A stretch of DNA of 64,000 nt from JBEBGV01 sp040081265. Its GTDB lineage: Bacteria > Acidobacteriota > Vicinamibacteria > Vicinamibacterales > UBA2999. The DNA lies in the NCBI GenBank assembly GCA_040081265.1, contig JBEBGV010000011.1, forward strand, positions 1 through 64,000, written 5' to 3'. A model generated the notes under the pieces. It did no database searches. It saw only the letters and a list, made by a program, of their open reading frames with translations, and was not told the origin of the DNA. The position numbers and the translations under genes were made by a program. Shown in pieces: positions 27,914 through 36,388 of this stretch (the stretch's first letter is position 1; every line of letters starts with the position of its first letter).

Positions 27914-28390
27914 TCAGAATCTCAGGTTCGCCCCCGCGTAGACGCGGTGGACACGAGCGTTGAGCGCGTCTCCCTTCAGCGTGAACACGCGATAGTCCAG
28001 GCGCAGCCGCAGCGGCCCCGCAATCGAGATCTTCACACCGCCACCGGCGTTCATCCCGATACTCGTTTCCTGGCGGTCGCCAAGGCGCTCACGGTACAGA
28101 CCTGCACCCGTTGTCAGATACGGCTGCAGGCCGCCGATCGCGACCGGGGTCTGCAGCAGCACGTTTCCCATGCCCGTGCGCAGGGACGGGGCGTCGTCGA
28201 GTGCGTCCTCGCCTGTGGTCGCGTACTCGAACTCAAAGGCGACGATGATCAGTCCGGCACCGGCGGCGATTCCCTTCACCACACGGTTGGCCGGCGTCGG
28301 GGTGCTGCCGAGAAACGCCGTGATGTCGGCGAACGCGCGCGACGGGAGCAGCAGAAGACAGAGCAGTAGTAGTCCTGCGCGAGTAGCCAT
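27914..28390 (-). CDS. small outer-membrane beta-barrel-like protein
   Basis: The 158-residue protein has a signal peptide (about residues 1-22, a run of Leu then SRAFA) and a mature region of alternating strands and Gly turns (LQPYLTTGAGLYRER, IGMNAGGGVKISIAGPLRLRLDYRVFTL, HRVYAGANLRF). It ends with Phe, as outer membrane barrels do for BAM recognition, and fits an eight-stranded OmpA/OprF-like barrel. The ATG at 28390 lacks a strong ribosome binding site. It is divergent from the acyl-CoA dehydrogenase gene 30 bp away. Physiological role unknown. Confidence 0.75.
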   Translation of the reverse strand: MATRAGLLLLCLLLLPSRAFADITAFLGSTPTPANRVVKGIAAGAGLIIVAFEFEYATTGEDALDDAPSLRTGMGNVLLQTPVAIGGLQPYLTTGAGLYRERLGDRQETSIGMNAGGGVKISIAGPLRLRLDYRVFTLKGDALNARVHRVYAGANLRF

Positions 28391-28420
28391 GGACCCAAAT
28401 GATACGATGGGCGCGAGTCG

Positions 28421-29566
28421 ATGAACCTCAGCCTCACCGACGATCAGCTTCTCCTGAGAGACAGCGTTCGTGAGTTTGCCGAGCGCGAAATTCGCCCTCA
28501 CGTGCGCGAGTGGGACGACGCTCAGCATTTTCCGGCTGAGCTGTTGCCGGCGCTGGCCGAACTCGGGCTGATGGGGATTCAGGTGCCCGAGGCCTATGGC
28601 GGCGCCGGCATGTCGGCGGTGGACTACTGCGTCTGTATCGAAGAGCTGGCCCGGGTCGACCCATCGGTGTGCCTGTCGGTTGCCGCACACAACGGGCTCG
28701 GCTCGGCGCACATCCTGTTGTTCGGCACCGAGGCGCAGAAGCAGCGCTACCTGGTGCCCCTCGCGACGGGGGCGCAGCTGTCGGCGTGGGGCCTGACCGA
28801 AGCCTCGTCTGGGAGCGATGCGGCCGCGATGCGTACGATCGCCGTCCGCGACGGTGACCACTGGGTGCTCAACGGAACCAAGCAGTTCATCACTCACGGA
28901 CGGTCCGCAGACGTCACCGTGGTGATGGCGGTCACCAACCGCACGAAGGGGGCCCGAGGGATATCCACCTTCATCGTCGAGCGCGGTACCAGCGGCTTTC
29001 GGCCCGGGAAGAAGGAAGACAAACTGGGCATGCGCGCCAGCGAGACGACAGAGCTTGTCTTCGAGAACTGCAGGGTTCCTGTTGAGAACCTGCTGGGAGC
29101 CGAGGACCAGGGCTTTATCAACGCACTGCAGGTGCTCGACGCCGGTCGTATTGGCATCGCCGCCCTGGCGGTCGGGCTGGCGCAGGGAGCCTACGAGGCC
29201 GCGCGCGACTACGCGCGGGGCCGTCGGCAGTTCGGTCATGCCATTTCCAGCTTCCAGAGCATCAGGGCGAAACTCGTTGAGACGCTGATGCGGACCGAGG
29301 CCGCCCGACTCCTGACCTATCGAGCCGCCGCGATGAAAGATGCCGGCCTGCGTACGACCCTCGAGGCGGCCATGGCCAAACTCTACTCGAGCGAGATCGC
29401 CGTGCGCGCGGCTGAGGACGGCGTGCAGATTCACGGCGGGTACGGGTTCATCAAGGACTATCCCGCCGAGAAGTTCTTTCGCGACGTCAAGCTGACGACC
29501 ATCGGTGAGGGCACCAGCGAGATCCAGCGTCTGGTCATCGCGCGCCAGTTGCTGCTGGCCAGTTGA
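28421..29566 (+). CDS. acyl-CoA dehydrogenase
   Basis: A 381-residue FAD-dependent acyl-CoA dehydrogenase that introduces the alpha-beta double bond in short- or branched-chain acyl-CoA. Typical blocks are AWGLTEASSGSDAAAMRT, the FAD-binding WVLNGTKQFITHG, GRRQFGHAI, QIHGGYGFIKDYPAEKFFRD and the catalytic Glu near residue 367 in IGEGTSEIQ (position as in butyryl- and isobutyryl-CoA dehydrogenases rather than isovaleryl/long chain). It is followed after only 7 bp by a MeaB-containing fusion, which points to propionyl/branched-chain catabolism. Substrate not determinable. Confidence 0.93.
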   Translation: MNLSLTDDQLLLRDSVREFAEREIRPHVREWDDAQHFPAELLPALAELGLMGIQVPEAYGGAGMSAVDYCVCIEELARVDPSVCLSVAAHNGLGSAHILLFGTEAQKQRYLVPLATGAQLSAWGLTEASSGSDAAAMRTIAVRDGDHWVLNGTKQFITHGRSADVTVVMAVTNRTKGARGISTFIVERGTSGFRPGKKEDKLGMRASETTELVFENCRVPVENLLGAEDQGFINALQVLDAGRIGIAALAVGLAQGAYEAARDYARGRRQFGHAISSFQSIRAKLVETLMRTEAARLLTYRAAAMKDAGLRTTLEAAMAKLYSSEIAVRAAEDGVQIHGGYGFIKDYPAEKFFRDVKLTTIGEGTSEIQRLVIARQLLLAS

Positions 29567-29573
29567 GGCGCGC

Positions 29574-31712
29574 GTGACGAATGGCTCCCACACCGCCCCA
29601 GCAGGTCAGACGCTCGACGAGCTGACGGCGGGTGTCGCGTCAGGCGACCGACGCAGCCTGGCCAGGGCGATGTCCCTCGTTGAGAACGAGTCCGCTGGCG
29701 GCACGGCCCTGATTCATCGACTCCTGCCTGCAACTGGTCGCGCGCACATCATCGGCATTACTGGTCCCCCGGGAGCGGGCAAGAGCACCATCGTCAACGC
29801 GCTCGTGGACCTCATCCGGGCCACCGGCGAGACCGTCGGGGTCATTGCCGTCGATCCCACGAGTCCCTTCACCGGAGGTGCGGTCCTTGGTGACCGCGTC
29901 AGGATGACCGCGCATGCCGCCGACCCCGGAGTGTTCGTGCGGAGCATGGCGACGCGCGGCAACCTCGGTGGTCTTGCGCGGGCGACAGGCGACGTCGCCG
30001 TCCTGATGGATGCAGCCGGTTTCAACGTGGTCCTCATCGAGACGGTTGGCGTCGGACAGGACGAGGTCGACATCGTCCGAGCTGCGGATACGGCCGTGGT
30101 GTTACTGGTACCCGGCGCCGGCGACGATGTGCAGGCGATCAAGGCCGGCATCATGGAAATCGCCGATGTCTTCGTCGTGAACAAGGCGGATCGGGAGGGC
30201 GCCGACCAGCTTGTGCAGGCGATCCGCGCGTCACAGGCACTCGGGGAGGGTGGCACGCAGGGACATGCGCCGGTGCTCAAGACCGTCGCGGCCACCGGGG
30301 ATGGCGTCGCCGACCTGTGGACGTTCCTCCGGGCGCGGCGAACAGACGGGGCACGCCGGCAGACTCGACGCGCGGCACTCGAGGCCAGGGTCGTCTCACC
30401 TCCGGTGTCGCCGCAGGCTGGCATGCGTGGTGGAACTGCGACGAGAGCGGTGCTGGACCATGTGGGCGTGGCGGTGCGCGACGTCGAATCGGCACTGGCG
30501 TTCTATCGAGATGCGCTAGGCATCGCCGTTGACGGGACCGAGGTCGTTGCCGATCAGAAAGTAACGGCGCACTTTCTCGACACGGGCGGTGCCCGACTGG
30601 AACTGCTCGAACCAACCAGTCCGGATTCGGTCATCGCACGGTACCTCGAACGGCGTGGCCCTGGCCTTCATCACATCACGCTGCGCGTTGCTGACATTGA
30701 TGACACGCTCGCCCGCCTGAAGCAGAAAGGCGTCAGCCTGATCGACGAGGCGGCCCGAACAGGCGCTGAGGGTACCCGGATTGCGTTCATTCACCCGGCA
30801 TCGGCGCATGGAGTGCTGGTCGAGCTGAAGGAGGGTCCGAGGCCCGCTTCAGACCTGCATGTCCGGGCTTTTGACGTTGGCGCGCTTCGCGTCACCCTGC
30901 TCCATGACGGCCTCTTTCGTCTGGACGGAGGAGCGATGTTCGGCGTGGTGCCACGCATGCTGTGGGAGCGAAAGGCACCAGCTGACGATCGCCACCGCAT
31001 TCAACTCGCGATGCGTCCGGCCCTGGTGGAGGGCGACTGGGGACGTCTGCTCATCGACTGCGGTGCGGGTGACAAGTTCTCGGACAAGGAGCGGGACATC
31101 TACGCGTTCGAGCGCGAGCGTCATCTCGACCATGCGTTGGCCGACGCGGGATTGTCGAGCAGCGATATTCCACTCGTGCTGCCCACGCACCTGCACTTCG
31201 ATCACTTCGGCGGGGCGACCGAGCGGCGCGCCGACGGCGTCGGTCCACGTTTTCCGAACGCACGATACGCCATTCGCAGGGCCGAGTGGGAAGATGCCAC
31301 CCATCCGCACGAGCGGAACAGGGCCAGCTATCTTTGCGAGGACTTCGTTCCGTTGCTTGACGCCGGCGTCGTCGACTTCTACGAAGACGATCATGAGGTG
31401 CGACCAGGCGTCCGCATTGAACGCACCGGCGGGCACACGGGGCAGCATCAGATGGTGTTCATCGAGTCTCACGGACAGACGGCGGTGTTTGCGGCGGACA
31501 TCATTCCAACCACGGCTCATATTCAGGACCCGTGGGTGATGGGCTACGACCTCTTTCCAATGGAGACGCTGGCCGTCAAGCGCCGCCTGATTCGGGACGC
31601 CGTCGATCGGGAGTTCATCGTCATCTTCGAGCACGACCCGGTGGTGGCCGCCGGATACATCCGTGAGCGGGATGGCCGTCGCTACGTTGAAGCGCTGCGC
31701 TACACTAACTGA
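29574..31712 (+). CDS. meaB: MeaB GTPase - methylmalonyl-CoA epimerase - MBL hydrolase fusion
   Basis: A single 712-residue ORF holds three complete domains. Residues 1-285 are MeaB/ArgK, the G3E GTPase protecting methylmalonyl-CoA mutase: Walker A GPPGAGKS (64-71), IETVGVGQDEVD, NKAD (203). Residues ~292-421 are a VOC-fold methylmalonyl-CoA epimerase: DHVGVAV (H296), LHHITL (H366/H367), VELKEG (E417). Residues ~432-712 are a metallo-beta-lactamase-fold hydrolase with an intact di-metal site: H539, H541, D543, H544 (THLHFDH), H621, D642, H687. The GTG at 29574 has GAGG 5 bp upstream. No stop or frameshift separates the domains. The hydrolase substrate is unknown; a thioesterase-like role is only a guess. 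The mutase itself is not in the window. Confidence 0.88.
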   Translation: MTNGSHTAPAGQTLDELTAGVASGDRRSLARAMSLVENESAGGTALIHRLLPATGRAHIIGITGPPGAGKSTIVNALVDLIRATGETVGVIAVDPTSPFTGGAVLGDRVRMTAHAADPGVFVRSMATRGNLGGLARATGDVAVLMDAAGFNVVLIETVGVGQDEVDIVRAADTAVVLLVPGAGDDVQAIKAGIMEIADVFVVNKADREGADQLVQAIRASQALGEGGTQGHAPVLKTVAATGDGVADLWTFLRARRTDGARRQTRRAALEARVVSPPVSPQAGMRGGTATRAVLDHVGVAVRDVESALAFYRDALGIAVDGTEVVADQKVTAHFLDTGGARLELLEPTSPDSVIARYLERRGPGLHHITLRVADIDDTLARLKQKGVSLIDEAARTGAEGTRIAFIHPASAHGVLVELKEGPRPASDLHVRAFDVGALRVTLLHDGLFRLDGGAMFGVVPRMLWERKAPADDRHRIQLAMRPALVEGDWGRLLIDCGAGDKFSDKERDIYAFERERHLDHALADAGLSSSDIPLVLPTHLHFDHFGGATERRADGVGPRFPNARYAIRRAEWEDATHPHERNRASYLCEDFVPLLDAGVVDFYEDDHEVRPGVRIERTGGHTGQHQMVFIESHGQTAVFAADIIPTTAHIQDPWVMGYDLFPMETLAVKRRLIRDAVDREFIVIFEHDPVVAAGYIRERDGRRYVEALRYTN

Positions 31713-31715
31713 CAC

Positions 31716-32582
31716 ATGGACAGTGTAAGAATCGGGATCGTAGGTGGCAGTGGCTTGTACGACATGGCCGAGGTGACCGATCGCAAGGAGGTTCGCCTGA
31801 CGACGCCGTTTGGCGATCCGTCAGACGCCTACGTGCTGGGCACCCTGCGCGGCAAGCGCGTGGCGTTTCTTCCGAGGCACGGTGTCGGTCACCGTTTCAG
31901 CCCGTCGGAACTGAACTATCGGGCCAACATCTTCGGCTTCAAGATGCTTGGGGTTGAATACCTGCTCTCTGCCAGCGCCGTTGGCAGTCTCAAGCAGGAG
32001 TACAAGCCACTCGACATCGTGATCCCGGATCAGTTCTTTGACCGGACCAATGGCCGGATCAGTACCTTCTTCGGCAAGGGGCTCGTGGCGCATGTGGGCT
32101 TTGCGCATCCGTTCTGCCGGCATCTGAGCCAGATGACGATCGACGTCGGGCGGAAGGTCGGCGCGACCATTCACGCCGGCGGGACCTACGTCTGCATGGA
32201 GGGGCCGCAGTTCTCCACGCTCGCCGAGTCGAAGACGTACCGGTCGTGGGGGATGGACATCATCGGCATGACCAACCTTCAAGAAGCGAAGCTCGCGCGC
32301 GAGGCCGAGATCTGTTACACGACGATCGCACTGGTGACCGACTACGACTGCTGGCACCCCGAGCACGATTCGGTCACCGTCGAGATGGTGATCGCCAACC
32401 TCGTTCAGAACGCCAAAACGGCGCAGCAGATCATCGCCGGTGCGGTCGAAGGGTTACCGTTCGACCGCAACTGTGAGTGCGCGACGGCGCTCAAGCATGC
32501 ACTGATCACGCGGCCAGACGCGGTGCCCGCTGAGACCCGGAAAGAGCTGTCCCTGCTCGTATCCAAATACCTTCCCTCATAA
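31716..32582 (+). CDS. mtnP: S-methyl-5'-thioadenosine phosphorylase
   Basis: MtnP splits methylthioadenosine with phosphate to adenine and methylthioribose-1-phosphate, starting methionine salvage. The 288-residue protein has IGIVGGSGLYD, PRHGVGHRFSPSELNYRANIF, SAVGSLKQEYKPLDIVIPDQFFDRT, the sugar/substrate block YVCMEGPQFSTLAESKTYR and the base-binding VTDYDCWH. It begins 3 bp after the fusion gene and is followed by a PfkB kinase, an arrangement that makes sense for recycling the nucleoside products. A TACACT nine bases before the ATG could be a -10 box without a clear -35. Confidence 0.95.
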   Translation: MDSVRIGIVGGSGLYDMAEVTDRKEVRLTTPFGDPSDAYVLGTLRGKRVAFLPRHGVGHRFSPSELNYRANIFGFKMLGVEYLLSASAVGSLKQEYKPLDIVIPDQFFDRTNGRISTFFGKGLVAHVGFAHPFCRHLSQMTIDVGRKVGATIHAGGTYVCMEGPQFSTLAESKTYRSWGMDIIGMTNLQEAKLAREAEICYTTIALVTDYDCWHPEHDSVTVEMVIANLVQNAKTAQQIIAGAVEGLPFDRNCECATALKHALITRPDAVPAETRKELSLLVSKYLPS

Positions 32583-32592
32583 GCAGAGAGTG

Positions 32593-33597
32593 ATGTCCAC
32601 ACAGCGATTCGAGGTGACAGCCGTCGGCAATGCCATCGTCGACGTATTCACGCAGGCCGACGATGCCCTGCTCGAGAAGTGCGGATTGATCAAGGGCGCC
32701 ATGACGCTGATCGACGCCAGGGCAGCAGAGTCGCTCTACGCGATCATGGGACCAGGAGTAGAGATGTCCGGCGGTTCAGCCGCCAATACAGTGGCCGGAA
32801 TCGCGGCGCTCGGTGGCCGGACCGCCTATATCGGCAAGGTCGCTGACGATCAGCTTGGGGACGTCTTCGAGCACGATATCCGCGCGATTGGCGTGACCTA
32901 CGACACGCCACGCCTGACGGAGGGGATGTCTACAGCGCGGTGCCTGGTGTTTGTGACGCCAGACGCGCAGCGGACGATGCAGACCTTTCTCGGCGCGACC
33001 ACGCAACTGGGACCTGAAGATGTGAACCTCGACTACATCACGGCGTCGAAGGTGCTGTATCTCGAGGGCTACCTGTGGGATCAGCCGCGCGCCAAGGCGG
33101 CCATGCGGGACGCCGCGATCGCGGCTCGTCGAGCCGGTGTCAAGGTGGCCCTGACGCTGTCGGACCCGTTCTGCGTTGCCCGCTTCAGGGACGAATTCCA
33201 GGAACTCGTCGACCAGCACGTCGACATTCTGTTCGCGAACGAGGTCGAGATTCTCTCGCTCTATCAGGTCGAACACTTCGACGATGCGTTGCAGCAGGTC
33301 AGGGCGCATGCCGAGATTGCAGCCCTCACCCGCAGCGAGAAGGGCTCGGTCATCGTCAACGGGCCTGAGGTTCATGTCATCGATGCGGTGCCCGGGATCA
33401 CTGTTCTCGACACCACCGGTGCCGGGGACGCCTACGCTGGAGGATTCCTCTATGCGTTTACGCAGGGACATGACCTTGCGACATGCGGGCGTCTCGGAGG
33501 CGCGCTTGCAGCCCACGTCATCAGCCAGATTGGGGCACGGCCGACGGGTAGTCTCGAAGACGTCGCTGCCCGCGTTCTCGCGTCGTCGCTGCGCTAG
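32593..33597 (+). CDS. PfkB-family kinase, adenosine-kinase-like
   Basis: This 334-residue ribokinase-fold enzyme has VTAVGNAIVDVF at the start, the substrate motif MSGGSAANTVAGIAALGG and the anion-hole/catalytic DTTGAGDAYAGGFLYA with Asp as base. The overall form (FLGATTQL, LYLEGYLWDQPRAKAA) is like the adenosine kinase/sugar kinase subgroup often next to mtnP; adenosine or a related nucleoside is the likely substrate. It lies 10 bp after mtnP. The ATG at 32593 and a GTG one codon upstream are equally supported. Confidence 0.88.
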   Translation: MSTQRFEVTAVGNAIVDVFTQADDALLEKCGLIKGAMTLIDARAAESLYAIMGPGVEMSGGSAANTVAGIAALGGRTAYIGKVADDQLGDVFEHDIRAIGVTYDTPRLTEGMSTARCLVFVTPDAQRTMQTFLGATTQLGPEDVNLDYITASKVLYLEGYLWDQPRAKAAMRDAAIAARRAGVKVALTLSDPFCVARFRDEFQELVDQHVDILFANEVEILSLYQVEHFDDALQQVRAHAEIAALTRSEKGSVIVNGPEVHVIDAVPGITVLDTTGAGDAYAGGFLYAFTQGHDLATCGRLGGALAAHVISQIGARPTGSLEDVAARVLASSLR

Positions 33598-33692
33598 GCT
33601 GCTCGATTGCCCGCGCTTTTTGTGTTGAGGGTGCTGGGCCGAATCTGAACGATCGTGCGTGTTACGATCCGCACATTCATGGAGGACGTGGA

Positions 33693-34307
33693 ATGCGTCG
33701 ACTGATATTTCTTGTCTCGGCACTGGCGCTGGCGGCTCTGATAACAACTGGCGCGCAACAACCCGCCGGACGGGGAGGTGCGCCTGCTGCTCCGGCCGCT
33801 CCTCCGATGACGCTCACCGTTTCAGGTTTTGCCGACGGGACGGCCATCCCTGTGCGCTTCAGCCAGGCGGCCCCTGGTGCCGCCCCGGGGGAAGGCACCT
33901 CGCCGGCGATCAGCTGGACGAACACGCCCGCAGGCACCCAGTCGTTCGTGCTCAACATGCGTGATCTGGACGTGGCGCGCAACCGAACCACCGAGGACCA
34001 GGCGCATTGGGTGGTGTGGAACATCCCGGCCACCGAGACCGGCCTTCCCGAAGGGGTGCCGCGTGGTTCGCAGCTTGCCAACGGGGCGTTCCAGATCAGT
34101 GCCACTGGGCCTGTCTACCGTGGCCCTGGTGCTCCCGCCACTGGCCCGGTTCACCACTACATGTTCGAGATCTATGCGCTCGACATCAAGCTGGACGTCC
34201 AGCCGACCGCTGACGCGTTCGAGACTCGCGCGAATGTGATGCGTGCGATGCAGGGGCACATTCTCGGCAAGGCGGTCTACGGCGGCCTGTTCAGGCGCCC
34301 GCAGTAG
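33693..34307 (+). CDS. exported PEBP (YbhB/YbcL-like) family protein
   Basis: The 204-residue protein has a signal peptide (~1-21), a Pro/Ala-rich linker and a phosphatidylethanolamine-binding/Raf-kinase-inhibitor-like domain: SPAISWTNTPAGTQSFVLNMRDLD, then HWVVWNIPATETGLPEGVPRG and HHYMFEIYALDIKL. The ligand pocket residues around SPAISW and HW are conserved. Its cellular role is unknown. A strong ribosome binding site (GGAGG) lies before the ATG. It is separated from the kinase gene by 95 bp in which I see no terminator. Confidence 0.9.
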   Translation: MRRLIFLVSALALAALITTGAQQPAGRGGAPAAPAAPPMTLTVSGFADGTAIPVRFSQAAPGAAPGEGTSPAISWTNTPAGTQSFVLNMRDLDVARNRTTEDQAHWVVWNIPATETGLPEGVPRGSQLANGAFQISATGPVYRGPGAPATGPVHHYMFEIYALDIKLDVQPTADAFETRANVMRAMQGHILGKAVYGGLFRRPQ

Positions 34308-34363
34308 TCGCGGCAGGGGTACCTGCGGAACCGCTCCTCTCCCAAACAGGTGTGGAGGTAGGG

Positions 34364-34621
34364 ATGGCGTGGCTATCACGGTCGATGAAGTGGATCATGC
34401 TGGTGTCGGGTGCCCTGACGTGCACCATGATCTACGCGGCCATCGCACCACAGGCCGCCCTTCAGGGGACGTTCGGTGACGCCCTGCAGGGTCCGGTGGC
34501 GGAGGTGGTGGTCCGGAACTGGAGCGTGCTCATCACGTTGATGGGCGCGATGCTCATCTACGGCGCCTTGTGGGCACAGGCTATAAGAGCTCTTTCAGCC
34601 GTGTGTAGCCGCTGCGGCTGA
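34364..34621 (+). CDS. small membrane protein, possibly 3'-truncated
   Basis: The 85-residue protein has two membrane helices (about residues 8-28 and 52-73) joined by a short polar loop. A strong ribosome binding site (GGAGGT) lies 4-5 bp before the ATG. The last ~15 residues (IRALSAVCSRCG) look unrelated to membrane-protein sequence, and the 3' end overlaps the convergent LytTR regulator by 41 bp. I suspect that a longer family member has lost its C-terminus here. No function can be assigned. Confidence 0.55.
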   Translation: MAWLSRSMKWIMLVSGALTCTMIYAAIAPQAALQGTFGDALQGPVAEVVVRNWSVLITLMGAMLIYGALWAQAIRALSAVCSRCG

Positions 34622-35324
34622 CCGGCAGCTGACGCCCGTCCTTGAGGACCGCCACCCGTGAGTCCTTGGCGGCCAGCTCCAGGCGGGCCAGGCGATCGAG
34701 GTTCATCAGGAACGAGCGGTGAATGCGCACGAACCGCTGCGGGTCGAGCTGGCGTTCGAGGTCGGTCAGGGGCTGTTCCTTCAGCAGGCTCCTGTCGCCG
34801 ACCTTGACCGACACGTAGTCGTCCTGTGCTTCTATGTAGTCCACCTTGTCGGTCGCCACGACATGCACGTTGGCGCCGTCGCGGATCACGATGCGGCTGA
34901 TCCACGCGCCCGGCGGCCGCGCATCCACGGTGAGCTGACCGGGTGTGGGGCCGCCAGGATTCTGAGCCAGTCGCTTTCGCGCGACGCCGAGCGCTTCGTG
35001 CAGGCGATCGGCCCCGAAGGGCTTCAGCAGGTAGTCGATGGCGTGTACCTCGAACGCCCTGAGCGCGTATTCGTCGTAGGCCGTGGCAAACACGACCGCC
35101 ACTTCACGGCCCACGAGCTGCAGTACCTCGAAGCCATTCAGCTTCGGCATCTGGACATCGAGCAGCAGCAGGTCCGGGTGAACCTCGGTGACGGCCTTGA
35201 CGGCTTCAAAGCCGTTGGCGCACTCGGCGACGATCTCGACGTCGGGATCTGCACTCAGGTACTCGCGCAACACTTGTCGCGCCGGCGCTTCATCGTCAAC
35301 GATCGCGATTCTGAGGCGGGTCAT
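34581..35324 (-). CDS. LytTR-family response regulator
   Basis: The 247-residue protein has an N-terminal receiver domain with acidic D10/D11, phosphoacceptor D56 in LLLLDVQMP, switch Thr in FATAY and Lys in LLKPF, and a C-terminal LytTR DNA-binding domain (~140-247: YIEAQDDYVSVKV, RFVRIHRSFLMNLDRL). LytTR regulators bind paired direct repeats and control cell-envelope or virulence functions. It overlaps the upstream kinase gene by 4 bp (ATGA), which identifies its partner. Confidence 0.94.
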   Translation of the reverse strand: MTRLRIAIVDDEAPARQVLREYLSADPDVEIVAECANGFEAVKAVTEVHPDLLLLDVQMPKLNGFEVLQLVGREVAVVFATAYDEYALRAFEVHAIDYLLKPFGADRLHEALGVARKRLAQNPGGPTPGQLTVDARPPGAWISRIVIRDGANVHVVATDKVDYIEAQDDYVSVKVGDRSLLKEQPLTDLERQLDPQRFVRIHRSFLMNLDRLARLELAAKDSRVAVLKDGRQLPVSRSGYTRLKELL

Positions 35325-36370
35325 GCGGGGCCTTCCAGCGGGATTGACAGCAGCACGGTGAACCGAGCGTCGTTCGATTCGGCGTGGAGCGTGGCCAGCG
35401 GACCGTACGTCGTTTCGAGGCGCGCCCGCACATTCTTGAGGCCGATGCCTGTCCCGTGGCGCTCTTCGTCGGGATCAAATGGATTCTCGACCCGTACGGC
35501 AATGCGCCCGGTGTGACGAGTGACCTCGAGCGTCACGGTCCCGCCATCGACCAGCGTCGCGATGCCATGGCGAACCGCGTTCTCCACCAGCGGCTGCAGG
35601 AGCAGCGCGGGCATCGGGATGTCGCCGACGTCGTCTGCGACCTGGAAGTTGATGCCAAGGCGTGAGCCGAAGCGCAATCGCTCGATCTCGAGGTAGCGCC
35701 GCGCCAGGTCGACTTCGCTCGACAAGGCGATGCGGTTCTGGGCCCCGGCGCGGAGGCTCTCGCGGAAGAAGTCGGCGAGCTCGATGCACATCTGCCGCGC
35801 GCCTGCGGGGCTGCTGCCGATGAGGCTGCTGATCGAATGCAGGCAGTTGAACAGGAAGTGCGGATTGACCTGGGCACGCAACGCCCGAAGCTCGGCGTCA
35901 CGTGCGCCGATTTCGGCCTGGAGCATGCGTGCGGCGACTGCCTGACGCTCGTCGCCAGCGGTCAGGGTGTAGTTGACGGCGCTGGCAAGCATGAACAGCA
36001 GCGCCGCTCCGAGCGCGGCCGGCATGGTCATCGTCGGGAATACGGCGTAAGGCGATGGCGCCGCAGGTGAGACCAGCCAGAGCCAGGCGCGGCCGGCCTC
36101 CAGCCAGAGCCCTGCAGTGATGAGCGCCGCCAGACTGATAGTCACGAGCACCCGCCACGGGTCAGAAGTAGTGATTGGTGCGGCTCGGCAGACATAGGCG
36201 GCTGCGAGCACTGGAAGGCCGAGCGCTTCCCCCCAGAGCGCCACCGCCCACGCGTCGCCGAGTTGGCCGCCTGCCCACCAGAAAGGCAAGAGACCGGCAC
36301 CGGCGCCAAATAGTGGCCACAGGATGATGAACAGTCGGCGCCGATGAGGGTGGGAGAGGACGGGATGCAC
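35321..36370 (-). CDS. LytS/YehU-type sensor histidine kinase
   Basis: The 349-residue protein has four to five membrane helices (residues ~12-150), a coiled segment and a His_kinase domain: the phosphoacceptor His in VNPHFLFNCLHSISSLI (~180), then an HATPase domain with LLLQPLVENAVRHGI (N box) and GTGIGLKNVRARL (G2 box). This class pairs with LytTR regulators. It is followed by the regulator with a 4-bp overlap and preceded by a LiaF-like membrane protein 18 bp away. Signal unknown; the short extracytoplasmic loops suggest sensing within the membrane. Confidence 0.93.
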   Translation of the reverse strand: MHPVLSHPHRRRLFIILWPLFGAGAGLLPFWWAGGQLGDAWAVALWGEALGLPVLAAAYVCRAAPITTSDPWRVLVTISLAALITAGLWLEAGRAWLWLVSPAAPSPYAVFPTMTMPAALGAALLFMLASAVNYTLTAGDERQAVAARMLQAEIGARDAELRALRAQVNPHFLFNCLHSISSLIGSSPAGARQMCIELADFFRESLRAGAQNRIALSSEVDLARRYLEIERLRFGSRLGINFQVADDVGDIPMPALLLQPLVENAVRHGIATLVDGGTVTLEVTRHTGRIAVRVENPFDPDEERHGTGIGLKNVRARLETTYGPLATLHAESNDARFTVLLSIPLEGPA

Positions 36371-36388
36371 GCGGGTGGGCGGATGGCG

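Noticed and set aside
28391..29593. Minus-strand open frame extending the small outer-membrane protein far upstream
   Set aside because: The extension is antisense to acyl-CoA dehydrogenase and has no family features; the real gene starts at the signal peptide (28390).
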